64,000 nt of DNA from Cordia subcordata (Eukaryota; Streptophyta; Magnoliopsida; Boraginales; Cordiaceae): assembly GCA_028554755.1 (NCBI GenBank), contig JAPTOF010000021.1, forward strand, positions 2,560,501 through 2,624,500, written 5' to 3'. How positions within the stretch are numbered: the stretch's first letter is position 1; the number at the start of each line of letters is the position of its first letter. Position numbers and translations under genes: made by a program. Below the pieces are notes generated by a model. It was not told the DNA's origin. It ran no database searches and worked only from the letters and a program-made list of their open reading frames with translations. Below, one piece after another: positions 1-13,330 of this stretch.

Positions 1-1234
1 CTAAAAAGAGCCCACAAGGATATTATTAATCTCACCTCTACCCAGACCTCACTTCTAGTGAAGATAATCTTAACTACTTGAACTATCCCCTAATCTCGTC
101 TTTTTCCATCCTTGTGTAACAAGGTGTGAATGAATCTACAAGAAGATTGATCGAGTACAAGACACAAGAAAGGTTTTATTTTGTTTGTTGTTTTTAAAAA
201 AGGGCATCACAAGGGGGAAAAAAGAGTATATAAAGATCTTCTTTGATTGAAATAAAACTGAAAAATACATAATATTAATAGATATCTATCAACTTTGAAT
301 TAAAATAAGTGGATGCAATGAGATATTATTGTCTAGGAATCGAAAAAATAAATAAATTCGGGTAATCGAGACAAGTATAAAAGGAGAAGAACATAACAAA
401 CAATAATTAAGGTTTTATATATCATGAGATTAAGGGGTAAATCAAATAGTTGAGATAATTTCCACAGCAGTGAGATTCTGAGGTCAAATTTCATGGAGAA
501 TGGGGGTGGGAGGTTTGTGGAACAAAAAAATTAAGGTTTTATATATCTTGTTATTTGCAGATAATTAAAAAAAATTGCACTTTTGGTTGAAAATAAAAAC
601 TTCGTATCATATTTGATGAACGAATATATATTATTTCCAACAAATTCGAGAGCAGAACATAAAAATTGATAATTTGTCTGTCAAGAAACTCCAGATCGAG
701 CTAATGGTATATCTATCAATATTCTATTTATCATTTTCGCGAAGAATACACGCAAAGACTGAAACGTAGATTGCGAGACCTCAGTTGGTGTTATTGGTGT
801 TGTCACCCTTTAATTGTAAATAGAACGCGACAACAAGTGGGGCCATAACGAAGCACTTCCCTCCCAAGCAGGGATAAGCATATGAGACGGAAGAGTTGGT
901 ATATACATATATAGCGTCTAATTCTTCCACGTTCCCAGACGACTTGGTTATAACGTCACGGGGAGATTTAATGATATAATAATTGATAACACAATTATAA
1001 TTATATTTATAATTTAAATAAAATACATTTTATGAGAGAGTCCAAATTCATGTCTGTAACTCCATGAATTATGGACGAAAAAAAGGCATTAAATCAACAG
1101 AAAATCCAATTTTGTAAAAACCGTGTGATGGTGTTTTTAGTGTATGTATGCCTTATCAATTGAACAAGCAAAACAAGAAAGTATTTGCATGTGTATGTAA
1201 TATTTAATTCAAGTGTTTGAGAAGTCAATAGTAG
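1..1234. other. Intergenic AT-rich DNA, no gene seen
   Basis: No open frame with family resemblance was found here. The sequence is AT-rich and holds no terminal repeats that I could pair. Confidence 0.5.
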
Positions 1235-1797
1235 TGATATGGGTCGATCTGGTGGATGGGCCAAGATGGCCCAAGGGATATTTCTTGTAGTATGGGTCCA
1301 TCCAGCCCAATATGCCTTTCTTGTAATACGGGTCAACCCGATCCAGAAGGTGCTCAATATGAACTTATGATTGGCTAAGAACCCAGGGAGACTCTTGAGG
1401 CGGTAAAGATAAGACCGACAGTAGCATGGACTCCTTTTAGGAGGTTAAATCTTCAAGTTCATTCGTTAAGCTTTTCAGCTCTACTGATGGATGAACTTAA
1501 AAAGAGTTCATGTCAATCCAACAACTACTGCTATAAATAGGCCACTACTAGCAAGGTATGAGGTACGGCACACATAACCCAAAGACTTGTATACCCTTCT
1601 ATTTGAGTTTAGATCACATTACTAACTTGAGTGACGGAAAGTCTTTGATTAGCATCACACTGGTATTCCTTAGATCTCATATGCTCTTCTCTCTTTTGCA
1701 GGTCGTCCTAAGTGCATTCGGAGCTATTTGAAGGATCTCCCCGAATTTGATATTTCCGACATTATCAAGTAGTTTTCAGTGCATGATGTTTTACATG
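1235..1797 (+). mobile_element. Solo or truncated LTR of Ty3/gypsy (Tat-like) type
   Basis: The stretch reads like a promoter-bearing LTR. It has a TATA box (CTATAAATAGG near 1532), then a transcript-start-like region, the phrase ACTTGAGTGACGGAAAG typical of Tat/Ogre LTR 3' halves, and an end near TTCAGTGCATGATGTTTTACA. No primer binding site or gag follows it, so it is either a solo LTR or the edge of a deleted element. The 5' boundary at TGATATGGG is a guess, because I found no target duplication. Confidence 0.45.
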
Positions 1798-2606
1798 ATA
1801 GAGTCGTTATACACAAGATCAACTTGCACAGCAAAGTGGAGTTGTTTCCTTTGCTCCTAATTCACTCTCAATGGAGTTAAATTCATAAATCACTAACTCG
1901 ATAGCAAATAGAGTATGTGGTTGACAAGTAGCAACTCCTTTATCTTTTCAAATTAAAGTTATTTAAATGTTTGACAAGATTTGAGCGATTGAATAGAACA
2001 ACATCGACACGATAGTGTTAACAGACTATTGACTTCTTATTCATGGTATATTAGAGTAAAATGTATTTTGTTCTTCATATTTTTTAAAAGTTGTATAAGA
2101 TCTCTTATAATTTTAAATTTTGTTGATACACTCTAGGATTTTAAAAACATTGCACATGGGCCTGCCATACGCTTTTTCATTAAAGTTGACGGAGCATGTA
2201 AGGAACATACCCACGACGTATTTTGACTTGTTAATAATGAAACCGGAAATTATACCATGCATTTAAGGACTATGCACCCACTAAATACTGCGCACCTTCA
2301 GCGAACAAAGACCATATAATTTATGAAAAAATAGTATTAAAGTTATAAACAAACACGTCAATTAAATTGTTCATAACTTTTTTACTATTTGTTCGTAATT
2401 TATTAGTCCACCACTTAACATATAGTTGTTCACCACTTTTGTACATATATATACACAAAAACACATTCATGCACATAGACCCACACATTATTAATAACGT
2501 GAACAAACAACATTTAAGTATTGATATTATGAACAAATGGTATTAATATTGTCAACAAAGTGAGGCAGCACGGGGGAGCATAATGGTAAAAGAGTATGGT
2601 ATAAAT
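1798..2606. other. Intergenic, nothing recognised
   Basis: AT-rich sequence between the LTR and the MITE. No coding signal or paired repeat was seen. Confidence 0.4.
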
Positions 2607-3044
2607 TGCGTAATGAAAAGCTCAAGTAAATTAGTGCAAATTTTCCCATTTGCTTTAAAAATAATGAAAATTCGCCCCTTTGTTTAACAATGGTGCAAGT
2701 TTGCCCCTCTAATTTAAACAATGTACTCTAATTTAAACAATGTAAATTCTTTCTTCTAATTTAAAATAAGGTGCAAATACACCCCGAGATGAGTAAAAAG
2801 TCGAAAACGTATCTCTTGAATTTCTTAGTTTAAATGACTACTTATTAAACAATACAAACACATTCAATAATAATTGAATGCATATAAAGAAAGAAATCTA
2901 CATGATTTAGGAGATATATTTTTTATTTTCACCCTACAAGTGGTGTATCCACACCTCACTTTAAATTAGGAGAGACAATCTGCATCATTTTTAAAATTAG
3001 AGGGGAAATTTGCATCAATGTACATGAGTTTTTTCATTATTGCC
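2607..3044. mobile_element. Long-TIR MITE (Mutator-like)
   Basis: The two ends are imperfect inverted repeats. The left end (TAATGAAAAGCTCAAGTA) pairs with the reverse complement of the right end (AATAATGAAAAAACTCATGTA), and both continue into a GTGCAAATTTTCCC or GATGCAAATTTCCCC motif. The repeats extend for at least 50 bp. The interior repeats the phrase CTAATTTAAACAATGTA. No transposase is encoded. Long degenerate TIRs of this kind fit non-autonomous Mutator-like elements, but I could not define a clean 9-bp target duplication. Confidence 0.5.
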
Positions 3045-3486
3045 AAGTCAAGATACATTAGGGGCACGGTTCCAACAATTCCCCATTAGCTCTCATGAAA
3101 AAACTAATGGCAGTAGCTAATATGAAATATTTACAAAACTACAGGAGTGTTAGTGAGTTTTGAAAGCATAAAAAATTTTATACTTCTTACACGAAATACA
3201 AAAGGGGAAAATGCATTCTACTTGGCATGTTATATTTTCTCTTATCCTTGATTAGCTGATTGCTTTATCCGGGTTGCTGAACTTGTAATTAACTCCAAAG
3301 TTACTTTTTGTATATGTAGTTTGTTGAAATAGATAGACCACATGATATATACATCTATATAGATATAGATAAATTTGACAAACTGATTATGATGAGCTAC
3401 ATCATAAAGAGTAGAATTTTTGTTAATTACAATCTTGAAGCAAAATTAACCACATTATTAAAAAGGCAGCCTCACTTGGTATGCTT
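3045..3486. other. Intergenic, nothing recognised
   Basis: AT-rich spacer with no gene and no repeat that I could define. Confidence 0.4.
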
Positions 3487-4369
3487 TTAGAAGTTGGTAG
3501 CCATTATTTCAGCTCTTTGACGGATTTGGTCAACCCATTTGTCTGGGGTCCACTCGTATGAGGCTGGCCCATAAACATAAATATCTCGCCCATTTATATT
3601 TTTCTGTTTTTGTTTTTCCTTTTCATGATCGAAAATCTTTTCATTGAATAAAGAAAAAGAAAAAACATATAACAAACTAGAGCAATACAACCTAACCAAC
3701 TCCTGTAGGATTAAAATCATTTGCAAGAAGGATTGCTAGTTGATTCACGATGTGGCATTCCGATGTTGGAGTAGTTTGAATGATAGCTTTGAAATTTATA
3801 ATTTTTCTTTTGATACTCTCAACACTTTCATCATCCGTAAACCTGCTTGTTTAAAAGATAGATCCGTTTCAATTTAACAGTTAATAAACTGAATGGATCA
3901 AGGGCCACCAATAAGTTCCTAATCTCAGAAATAATCAAATTTTCTATTTTTTATCAAAATCAATGAAGAAAATGAGCCAAAATTTTGCAGCATCATTTGT
4001 CTAATTCATAGATTAAGCTCGACAAACGCTTCAATCATTCCATGCAGTTCAACATCGTCCAATTAGAGTGCATGGTTTGAGAATTCAATAGCCATTCCTC
4101 ACTTGCTTAAACTCGAAACGTGAAGTTTAAGGTTCTTAGTGGAAAGTATAACAGTTTAGCTCCTGAAAAAATTTGCTCATATTATGAGTTTGAAGTTGTC
4201 TGCTTTTTGCCTCACTTAAATCAAAATCTTGGATCTGCTCCCGTAATTTATGAAGCATAGACTTTACACGTGAACACACGACATGATGTGATATAATACG
4301 TTGACACATTTTTTTGAAAATTAGGATACTATATATTGAAGATAGACTAAATGTATAAAATATATTCAA
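3487..4369 (-). pseudogene. Possible remnant of an unidentified multi-exon gene
   Basis: Several short minus-strand stretches look more like protein than the surrounding DNA. Near 4,150-4,270 there is a charged segment containing SMLHKLREQIQDFDLSEAK. Near 4,020-4,060 there is ELHGMIEAFVELN. Near 3,720-3,840 there is DDESVESIKRKI followed by CHIVNQLAILLAND. At 3,487-3,590 a C-terminal-like end contains YGPASYEWTPDKWVDQ before a stop. They lie in order on one strand but in different frames with no convincing single gene model. I do not recognise the family. It could be a decayed gene, a transposon fragment or chance. Confidence 0.2.
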
Positions 4370-5656
4370 ACAATGTTTTTACATAATAGAAAAAGACTAG
4401 AATTAAATTTGATTCAACTCAAAGCATATATTCCATACCTCACGCCATATCATAATGACATTAACATTTTACTCAATTTACTTAGTACAACACGTTTCAC
4501 TCACCTTATCCAACACACACTCTCGGAAAGCACCTTAACAATACAACACACGCACCTTTTATATAGATATAACATGAATGGTGCAAGTACGGTATCCACT
4601 GGAGGTATTGGTCTCTAATTATTAAGTGATTGTTCGATTTTAGGTGGACACATGCATGCCAAGAGAGTATCAAGAAAAAAAGAATTAAAATGGTTAGATA
4701 CATGTACGATATGTGTCAAAAGAGTATTGGAGTGCAACATGTGTCAGACATGTATATGTGACCTTCGGAGAGTCTCAGTGCTTCATATAACTTATAATGG
4801 ACAGACACTACTATATATCATTGATTATACTCCTACAGTGAATGTAGGGTAAATAACTTCCTACCCTTCTCTAATTTAGTGATTTTAAAATAGATACGAA
4901 CTCCTATTTTAAGGACGTGTATTAAACATTTAAAGACCATGGAGGGTTCTGTACCTATTTTAGGAATACTTATACTACGGGTGTGATATAAATTTGAGAA
5001 CTACAGAGGATTTTGTGCCTATTTTCAAACTACAAAAATACACAAACCACCATGGGTAAGAGTTTTATTAAGTTACCCTATCCATGTATTACCTTGTATA
5101 TCTTGTTTTTCTAGTACTGCCACGTGTAAATGTTGTTGAGTCTCTGATTTTCAACGCTTGGCCCTCTAAGTTTACATAGAGATATTGCACTGATATCTTA
5201 ACGGGGAGAACAAGGAACCAAATTGTTGAATAGAAGCAAATTCGAACTTCAGTCTGGCTTTTGAGTGATGACATTACATGGAAGGAAAACACTATTGCTT
5301 ACTTCTGAGCGTTGCATTGAAAAATACAAAAGGGACTTGAAGTCTGCTAAACAGATAAATCAATGTTTACAATCTTCTTCATGGGTTTGGCTTCCTTCTT
5401 GTAGACAGACGGTTTGCTGTAAATTCGGATTTTCTCATAATATTATAAAGTTATGTAGTGGCTGTGAAGTGACAAAGAAATGACTTGGAACTATTGAGTA
5501 TAACGTTCAAATAAATACATCGGTTGAGTGACGATAAAACTATAACAATAATCACTTACTTCACGCTGATAACGTTGCAAGGAATCTCAATCCATTTGGT
5601 TGATATGCGAATGTGTTGGATAGCCCACGAGTCCTAAAGGCTATTCGTATCTTCCA
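4370..5656. other. Intergenic, diverged internal repeat only
   Basis: No gene is supported. A diverged repeat near 4,930-5,055 shows the phrase GGAGGGTTCTGTACCTATTTT twice in variant form, which resembles old MITE termini. The part just above 5,656 is probably the 3' flank of the transporter gene, which runs on the minus strand. Confidence 0.4.
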
Positions 5657-8600
5657 TCAGCCCTTCTTGTCAGCTATACCACTAACTGCTGAATACGTGC
5701 CAATAACAGCACATACTAGTCCCACAATTGCTATGAAACTGCAGACTACTACCTGCAGAAAGAAGAGAATGCAAAACAGAAGAATAAACACAAAATGAGC
5801 TGCAGTTATTTCTGTCAAAAAAAAATTATTAATTCTTTCTTTTGTTTTTTCCGAGATAATGTAGTACAAATGAATCATTTTCACCTCAGAATTTGTTAAT
5901 CTGCCTCTGCTTATTTTGATATAGCACGCGCAGGGGAGGATTAGAGACTGAAATTGAAGAGGATAACTTAATCCAAGTTATGTATGAGCAACAAACTTTT
6001 AGTTCAAATAAGGCTGAAGAAACGTAGGCTTCAACATGGTAAAACACCTACCACTAGCATTACAAGTAAAGATCCAATCAAGGCCATTACAGATCCTGGA
6101 GTTTAATACACAGGAAAAGAAAGCTTGATCAGATATCTGCTTATTACCTGTTGATCTATGAGCATGATTATGTGGATTGCAGACAAATATTTAGATGTGG
6201 CAAGAAGCTCTTACCAAAATAAGGAACTGTAAGTGCTACGACCAGTGTTGATAACATCAAAAAGGTCCTGATGATCATTGATGCAGCATGAGATCCAAGC
6301 CATTTTGATGGCAAGAGTTCCTCTAAAGCAAATGCCACAGGCAGGGCTGACAATGCATACTTTGTGACAGGAGTCACTACCTTAAGAAGCATATTAGACA
6401 AATTTAATATGCATATCAAGCTTAAATAATGAGCGATTTCTTAAAATCCACTATTTAGAATGACTTTATGTTAAAACAAAATTACGTGGCAACAGAATCT
6501 ATATTATTGAAGTTTTTCTTCTTACCACTGCCCATCCTGCTACACTAGATGCAACAAGTCCGGCAGGCAAATTCGAAGTGAACTGCGGTTTAGTGGAATC
6601 ACCAAACATCAGAAAGCCAAATATTCCTACTCCAGCATACAAAAAGCAGGCTACAGAAAAGCTGCATTAAGGATGACAAATTATTATCTGTTTAGAGAAA
6701 GAAATTTCTTCTCTGACTTCAGAAAACTATTTTACCCATCAACATTTTAGCATGTGAAGGACAAAATCCAAGTAAATTGTTCATAAAAACCTGATCACAA
6801 GTACGGAAGGGAACCTCGAGGGTTCCTCCATAGAAGAGTAGATGTTTGGAAAAACTGAATGGCTTCCATAGCAGAAACTGGATAGACCTATGGAGACAGG
6901 CAGATCGACAAGGTTCAAGGCTGTTCCACTCGGATGAAATCCAACTTGATCTATTACACCAGCCCACAACAAGCAAAGCACCACTACCACCAAGGTAATT
7001 ACTCCTCCAGCTGAAAGTAACAATTCGCTTTATCAGATTAGTTGGCATAAATCTCAGCTTTAAGTAAGTAAAATATAAGAAAATTGAAACCTATTGGTAC
7101 CCGAAATATATGACAGCAGACTAAGATCTCGCAGCCAAACTGTTGGAAGTATAATGAGAGTAGAAATGATAGCGCAGATCTTGTAAGCATCCAAATGAAT
7201 TCCCCCGACATCCATGTTAGCGTTTGGGAACATGGCCGACAGGTTATCACACATCATAATTAAGTACTCCACACAAGACGACTGCAAAGATGAACACGCA
7301 TGTTTTAGTCCTACTGCTGAGAAGGCAGCAGAGGCCTAAAAGAAGCAAGGACCTAAAGTTTACTGCCAAGGGAAGAGAACTTGCACTTACATAGAGCTCG
7401 ATGTATAAAATTATCTGCAATCCACCACAGTCCAATTGTCAGTAGCTCGATAAAAATCTTAACAGACCTGAAATAATTTTTAGTCCATTTTGTTGATTAT
7501 ACAGCTTTTCATTACTTGTATAAAACTTACAGCTAGACACATTCGACCAGCCACTCCAAATGCAGCCTGTCCAATATCAGGATAAGTGTGGAGTTCAGGG
7601 GAGCTTTCTAAACACCTCTGCAGTAAGATCCCAGTGTAGCAAGTAAAGATTCCGAAAATCAGGAGAAGCAAGAGGCTAGACCACCCTCCGTCTCTAAGTG
7701 CATATGGAGTAGTAAGGATTCCTATGCCACATAATGCATTAATTGCTGCGTTGAAACAAAACATAGTAATTTAGTGACAGAGTAGATAGAAATTAGTAAC
7801 TATAGGCCCTGAACATATCAATCCAAAATGAGCATGCTTCATCCAGTGCTATTGGCTTAGTATCCAAAATGAGCAAGCTTCATCTTAAATTCATGAATGA
7901 ATGAAATGAGATGCCTCTCGTACCATTTAGAATGGTCTGAACATATGTACACTTCTTGAGTGGTGGCAAATCGGCGAAAGAGGACGACCTTGATTCGGTG
8001 GTAAAAGAAAACTTTCTAGGAAGTGTTGAGGTGGGCACTTCTCTGTCTGAGCTTGCCTCCGATAGAAAACGCGTTGTCAGGTGAGGTTCAGTTTCAGAAG
8101 GCAGAGCATTCTTGTATGCTGAAGTCAAGGAGGAACCACCACTTAAGAAGCTAAGAGTGGGCTGGGTGAAGCTAGTGAACATGTCAATCGACTTCCTGCA
8201 GATTTCAATATATTTATAAATAAGTATGCATTTCCAGTAAACAAATCAGTGAGGTATTTTCCCCTAACTTGAACCTTTTCAAATGAGAGTTCTAATACTA
8301 ACCAATCAATGATCAGATTTTGAAAAGCTATTAAGAAAAAAAAACTACTCTTGCTTTGGTCTTGCTAATCCAATTAAGCATTTCTTTCCAGCTATGCATT
8401 ACATTCTTTCCCTTCAAACAATCTCACCAAAATGCTTAAACCCAAGAGAATTCTAATACTAGCCAATTCAATAATCAGATTTGAAAAGCTATCAGGAGAA
8501 ACATAAAAAAAAATACTCTTGCTTTGGTGTTGATAATCAAATTAAGCATTCTCTCTTGCTATATGCATTGCACTCTTTCCCTTCAAACAAACTCACCAAT

Positions 8601-9329
8601 ATGTTTAATACCATGATAACAGTAGTAGTAAACTCAAACCATTATTTATTTTCCTTAAAAATGTAACGTCCTCGTCGCACCGAACAAGACCCCATACCAT
8701 TAGTGGCTCGTCACTACATTAAGCTCATTAAGCTTAAGTTTAATCAACTGGCTCAAAATATTTATATTCATGATGTTGGTAGTAGTAAACCTAAAACTAT
8801 TTATAAAGTGTACAAAAATCTCACATAGAACTAACGTGAAAGGGTGTTATATGCACATGTGACAAAGTAAGTAGCAAAATGTTCAGAAAACTGGTAATGC
8901 AGATGGTGAATCTAAATAATTAAACCCATAACGACAATAGTATTGGATACAACAGAATTTACAAACTAAAGAAAAATCTCCTTCCCACAGTAAGCCATCA
9001 TCAAAAATTGATAACTAAAGACTCTGGTATTAGTGATACCATTACAGTAAACACCGCACAAATGACTTGTGTGTTGCAACAGAAACTTAATTGATATATC
9101 AAGCCAAACCAAACCAAACCAAACCATGTTCTCACCGGTAGCTTTGAGGCCAACTAGGGGAAGGATCAGCCTCAATGCAGGTAGACGAAAGCTCTCGTTG
9201 AGAGGGAGCGGTGTCGGACGATCCAGTATCAACATCCTCGTCCTTACAAACTATTTCAGCCTCATTGTCTTCATCGTCCGTCCCGATTTCAAGTATGCGG
9301 TCCGCCCCGAATTCTTCGTCTCGCGTCAT
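5657..9329 (-). CDS. AVT1: AVT1-type vacuolar amino acid transporter
   Basis: Ten exons join in frame to 515 residues: 9136-9329, 7924-8195, 7531-7745, 7391-7414 (a 24-nt micro-exon), 7101-7281, 6791-7010, 6526-6661, 6215-6380, 6052-6095 and 5657-5752. All junctions are GT-AG. The first about 150 residues are acidic and serine-rich, as in the AVT1 clade. A membrane core follows, with the family phrase NALCGIGILTTPYALRDGGW at its start, then about ten hydrophobic segments including YPDIGQAAFG, FPNIYSSMEEPSRFP and GIFGFLMFGDST. Proteins of this APC/AAAP clade move neutral and aromatic amino acids across the tonoplast, by proton antiport in yeast Avt1. The ATG at 9329 is the only in-frame ATG before the acidic region, and the frame runs on upstream without another. 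The exact AVT1 paralogue is not resolved. Confidence 0.9.
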
Positions 9330-11091
9330 TACAAACCCTTTGTCCGGCAACAACGTTAAACAGCGTCCGGGAAAAAGATTATTAACAACTAATTTATCTG
9401 CCTGCGGCAAGAATATACTTGTTTAAGATTGTTAATACCTTTTGCTGCGCCTGAAGATTTTCAATGCATGATATGTGAAGATGGACAGAGACACAGATAG
9501 AGTTGTGTTTTCTTTTTTCTTCTTCTTCTTTTTTTTTTGGGCTTATTTTCAGGAAAGTGAAATTAACTACTCCAAAGAATTAGAGTTTCATCAGGGAAAT
9601 GCTTCTGCCTTATGATCACGCATGAAGTCTGGCCCTAGTTTTTCTTTTTCTTTTTCTTTTTCCTTTTTTTTTTCTCTATATATTACGTTGTCTAGTCATA
9701 TTATTGCAATAATGAGACAATAATTTCCGTGAATCTAAGATGGAACAAAATTACTATGGAAGTCGAATAAGCCTGACGTTTTGGTTTTTCTTGACTTTTT
9801 CCTTTCTGTCTGATTTCATCTAGACCGTTAACGATCTATTTTTAAGGCCAACAGCCCGTACAATATGCTTGAGATGCAATCAAATTACAGGGTGGTGCAC
9901 AAGTAAGACATTGAGTAGTAGTGTCCAAGTCAAGCTAGGCTTGTATTTTGTTTAAACCCAATGGAATTCCGTCGCTCATAAAATTCAAACTCATGTTATC
10001 GTTGTATCCGAAAATTAATTTTATCATCTGAGCCACTCTCTTAATTAGTATAGTGGTAAGTTTAAAAATAATATTATTAGTTTATATATTTGACAACCAT
10101 GCTTTTTTTTTTAATTTCTTTTACAACAAAAAATTCATTTAGCATTTAGCCAATATCGCCTTGGATCCATCCAAGATTACCTGTCGCGTACATTAATAGC
10201 ACTATATGGTTCAAATATATGGTTCAGATCAAGTAAGAATAGTACAATATTTCTTACAAGACTTGGCAACCATGTTGATCCTTCTAATTCATGACTCCGG
10301 GGAAAAAAAAATTCTAATTCAATTATGCAATCTGCCCATTTTTTAAACACTCAAAAAGATAGTTTTTTGTCATTTAAAATTACATGATTGGCCTATTTTC
10401 TTAATTAATGAATATTAAGTTAAAAGTCAATTTTCTGAAAAGAAAAAAGTGAAATCAGAATCTTCCAATTGAATTTTTTTAAGAAAACATTAAGAAATTA
10501 TTTTTATATTATGTGAATTTTTTTTTCTTTTTTCATTTTTTAAAAAATAACTCAAGTTTTTTCTTTTTTTGTGTGTGGAAAATCTAATGCTCTCCTTGGA
10601 ATATTTGAAAGATCAACACCTAAAATATAATGCCAAATAGTTAACAATTTTTGTTCGACCACACTTCTACTTAAAGCTTGGTTACTAAAATTCTTTAATT
10701 TGACAGACAAATTCTTTATAGACATAAAATGGTTAAGTATGGTGCTCGCAACTATTTTAATTTTTCGTTGAAAAATTAGTGTGTTATTCCAATTTTTTCT
10801 TCCTTTTATTTGCTAAATTTGAGTGTTTATTTATTTTTTATTTAATACTTGAGTAAGATATCAGATAGAACCTACTCATATTAGATGGAACCCCTTGGTT
10901 GCTTCTTTAATTGTCTTATTTCATTTTTTTTAACAGTTAATCAATTTATTTTACCAGTGATAAATTGACAAAAATAACTTTTTGAAAAGATAAACTAAAC
11001 TTTTAACCACTGATCTTACTATCATGTGGAACCTTGTCATTTTTCCTTTATTTTTCAATCTTTTCATAGTTTAAGTTTTGAGAAGTTAGGG
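9330..11091. other. 5' flank of AVT1 gene and AT-rich intergenic DNA
   Basis: The proximal 250 bp holds long homopurine tracts on the minus strand (pyrimidine-rich 9508-9540 and 9645-9673 on the plus strand), which could lie in the leader or promoter of the AVT1 gene. Beyond about 9.7 kb the sequence is AT-rich with no gene. Confidence 0.4.
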
Positions 11092-11448
11092 CACTATAGA
11101 AAAACTAGGTAATAGACGATGGTATTTATTTTTGCCAGTTATATGGGCGTCACCTATTTAAAAACCGCTGCTAGTATAGGCGTGGGTTATTTAAAATGCC
11201 GCCTATATATAATTGTAGAAAAAGAAAACCAAACCACACTTCATCTATGGTTCAAACATTGAACCTTTCTTATTGTAGGACTCTCTAGTTATACCATTCA
11301 CCAATCAAGTTAAGAATATATTCATTAATTATCTTGCATAATAATATATCTATTCATTATATAAATCCCTGTCTATATCATAAAACTGCCGGTTATTCCT
11401 CATTATTTTGTAATAAAATCGCAGCCTATTCTTTATTTTTTTGTAGTG
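11092..11448. mobile_element. Mini-CACTA (non-autonomous, 357 bp)
   Basis: The left end reads CACTATAGAAAAACTAGG. The right end, reverse complemented, reads CACTACAAAAAAATAAAG. The flanking triplets are GGG and GGT, a near match to the 3-bp target duplication of CACTA elements. The interior repeats phrases such as ATAGGCGTGGG and GCCGCCTATA and has no coding capacity. The termini differ from those of the large element at 12.7 kb, so this is another CACTA family. Confidence 0.6.
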
Positions 11449-11847
11449 GGTGCCAAGTGAGTGTGTCTGTTTTGTTGGATACATAGCATGAGTGCTTTTT
11501 AGATATTTGATACTTGGGTTGGATATCAAGTAACACCATATGGCTATTTCTTTATTACCTTTAGTATTCTATTTATCCTGGTTAATCTCAAATTCTTAAA
11601 AGATTTGATTAAAAATTTGAAAAATAAATTGATTTTGTAACTTCAATTTTTTCATTCAAAATCTCATTTGATATTTAATTAGATTTCAAAAAATTACAAA
11701 TTTTGATATATTATTAAATTCTTTAATTTATAAAATTTATTCACATTTAATCATATAATAATTTAAATTAAACAAAACATAAAATATATAAAAATATATA
11801 ATATGCACAACAAACCAAAAATCAGCACACTAGTCCTATATTAAGAG
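11449..11847. other. AT-rich spacer
   Basis: Very AT-rich sequence without coding signal between two small transposons. Confidence 0.4.
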
Positions 11848-12311
11848 GGTGTTTGGATTGGTTTATCAAAAAGTTACTTAAAGTACTTTGGGCTTAAATG
11901 ACTTTTTTTAATTGTTGATTTTAAGTAGTTATGTATTTGAATAAAAGTTGTAGTTATAAAAAAAAAAGTATTTATGTGTTTGATTAAAGTAGGTTGAAAA
12001 GTATCTTATATAGTTAAAATAACTATTAACAACACTAAAATAGAATTTAAAAGATAAGTATAACATAAAAAGTAAAGATATTTTAGGAATAAAAATAAAA
12101 AGGTAAGGATAAAATAGTAAATGATTTGATCAAACTTATTTTTCTTAAAGTACTTAAAACAATAAAAAGCAGAAGTTGGGGGTGGGAAGCCTTTAATTTT
12201 TTACTTAAAGTCACTTAAAAATATTTTTTTAATTAAAATAAATATTTCTATTAATTTAAATTAGACTTTAAGTAGGTTTAACAAATAAAAAAAAAAGCCA
12301 AATCAAACACT
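11848..12311. mobile_element. hAT-like MITE, copy 1
   Basis: The left end GGTGTTTGGATTGG and the reverse complement of the right end CAGTGTTTGATTTGGC form an inverted repeat. The interior is AT-rich and itself partly self-complementary (ACTTAAAGTACTTT near the left, CTACTTAAAGT on the reverse of the right). Two further loci in this window, at 25.7 and 33.4 kb, share the TTTGGATTG-type ends. The target duplication is not clear, so superfamily placement rests on the terminal sequence. Confidence 0.5.
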
Positions 12312-12697
12312 GATAAGTTTCCCTGTTGTCAAACTTTTTGTTGCCACGTCTAGCTTCTTAAAAGATTTGGTTTGAACACAAACATGCTCATGTTCTTGAT
12401 TCAATGTCATTTTACTTCAATATTTATCGAATTATGTAGTCGCTAAACAAGGCCCTTGAAAGACTTTTTCTAGGTAGATTTGTGATTTTTGAACTCGATA
12501 ATCAGCATTGTATCTTCTCATTCCTGCTTGAGAAATCTCCTGCCAATGCAAATTTTTGGAACTCTAGAAGAATGTCGAAATCCTAATCGAATGGTAATAG
12601 AACACGTCTAACATTCTTAACTAACCCATCTAAAAACTTATCAACACTTTCTGCAGTGGCTTTCGGCTATTTGTCACAAAATAAAAAAACATAGCAT
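12312..12697. other. Flank of the large CACTA element
   Basis: AT-rich sequence with no gene. It ends in the triplet CAT that is repeated at 23799-23801. Confidence 0.5.
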
Positions 12698-13330
12698 CAC
12701 TGCTAGAAACTAACAGTTTAGAGACGAAAAAATTCCGTCGCAGACATGTAAAAGTCCGTCTCAAAACTTGTTTGCAACGGAATTTGAGACGGAAAATTTC
12801 CATCGCAAAAAGCCCTGTCTTAAATTTTGAGACGGAATTTTCAGTCTCTATTTGAGACGGAAACAATTTCCGTCTCTAACAGAGACGGAAAATTCCATCT
12901 CAAATTTCATCTCAAACAGTTCGTTAAAATTCGTCTCTTACAACATATAGTGACGGAATATTCCGTCTCAAAAGTCCGTCTCTATTTTGTGACGGAAATT
13001 TCTGTCTCTAATACATTAAAGCTATTTTGTTGTTGACGAAATATAGCGACTAAAATTTGAGACGAAAATTTCCGTCCCATATTAGTCTTCCGTCTCTATT
13101 CCGTCACTAAATATTTCCGTCTCTATTCCGTCGCTAAATATTTCCGTCTCTATTCTGTCACAAACCTCGTCGCGTTTTTTTGAAAAATTTCGTCTCAATT
13201 CTGTCTCTAATATAATTGAACTAAAATAAGTTTCGTCTCAAATCCATCGCAAAAACAATTTAACTAAATTTATTTCCGTCTCAAATCCGTCGCTAATGTA
13301 ATTTGACTAAATTATTTTCCGTCTCTAATA
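12698..13330. repeat. Left TIR and subterminal repeat array of the CACTA element
   Basis: The 29-bp terminal repeat is followed by about 600 bp filled with variants of CCGTCTC, CCGTCGC and their complement GAGACGG in both orientations, often spaced 10-30 bp apart. In En/Spm such subterminal motifs bind the TNPA-like protein that brings the ends together. The same core fills the right end, which supports one element rather than two neighbours. Confidence 0.85.
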
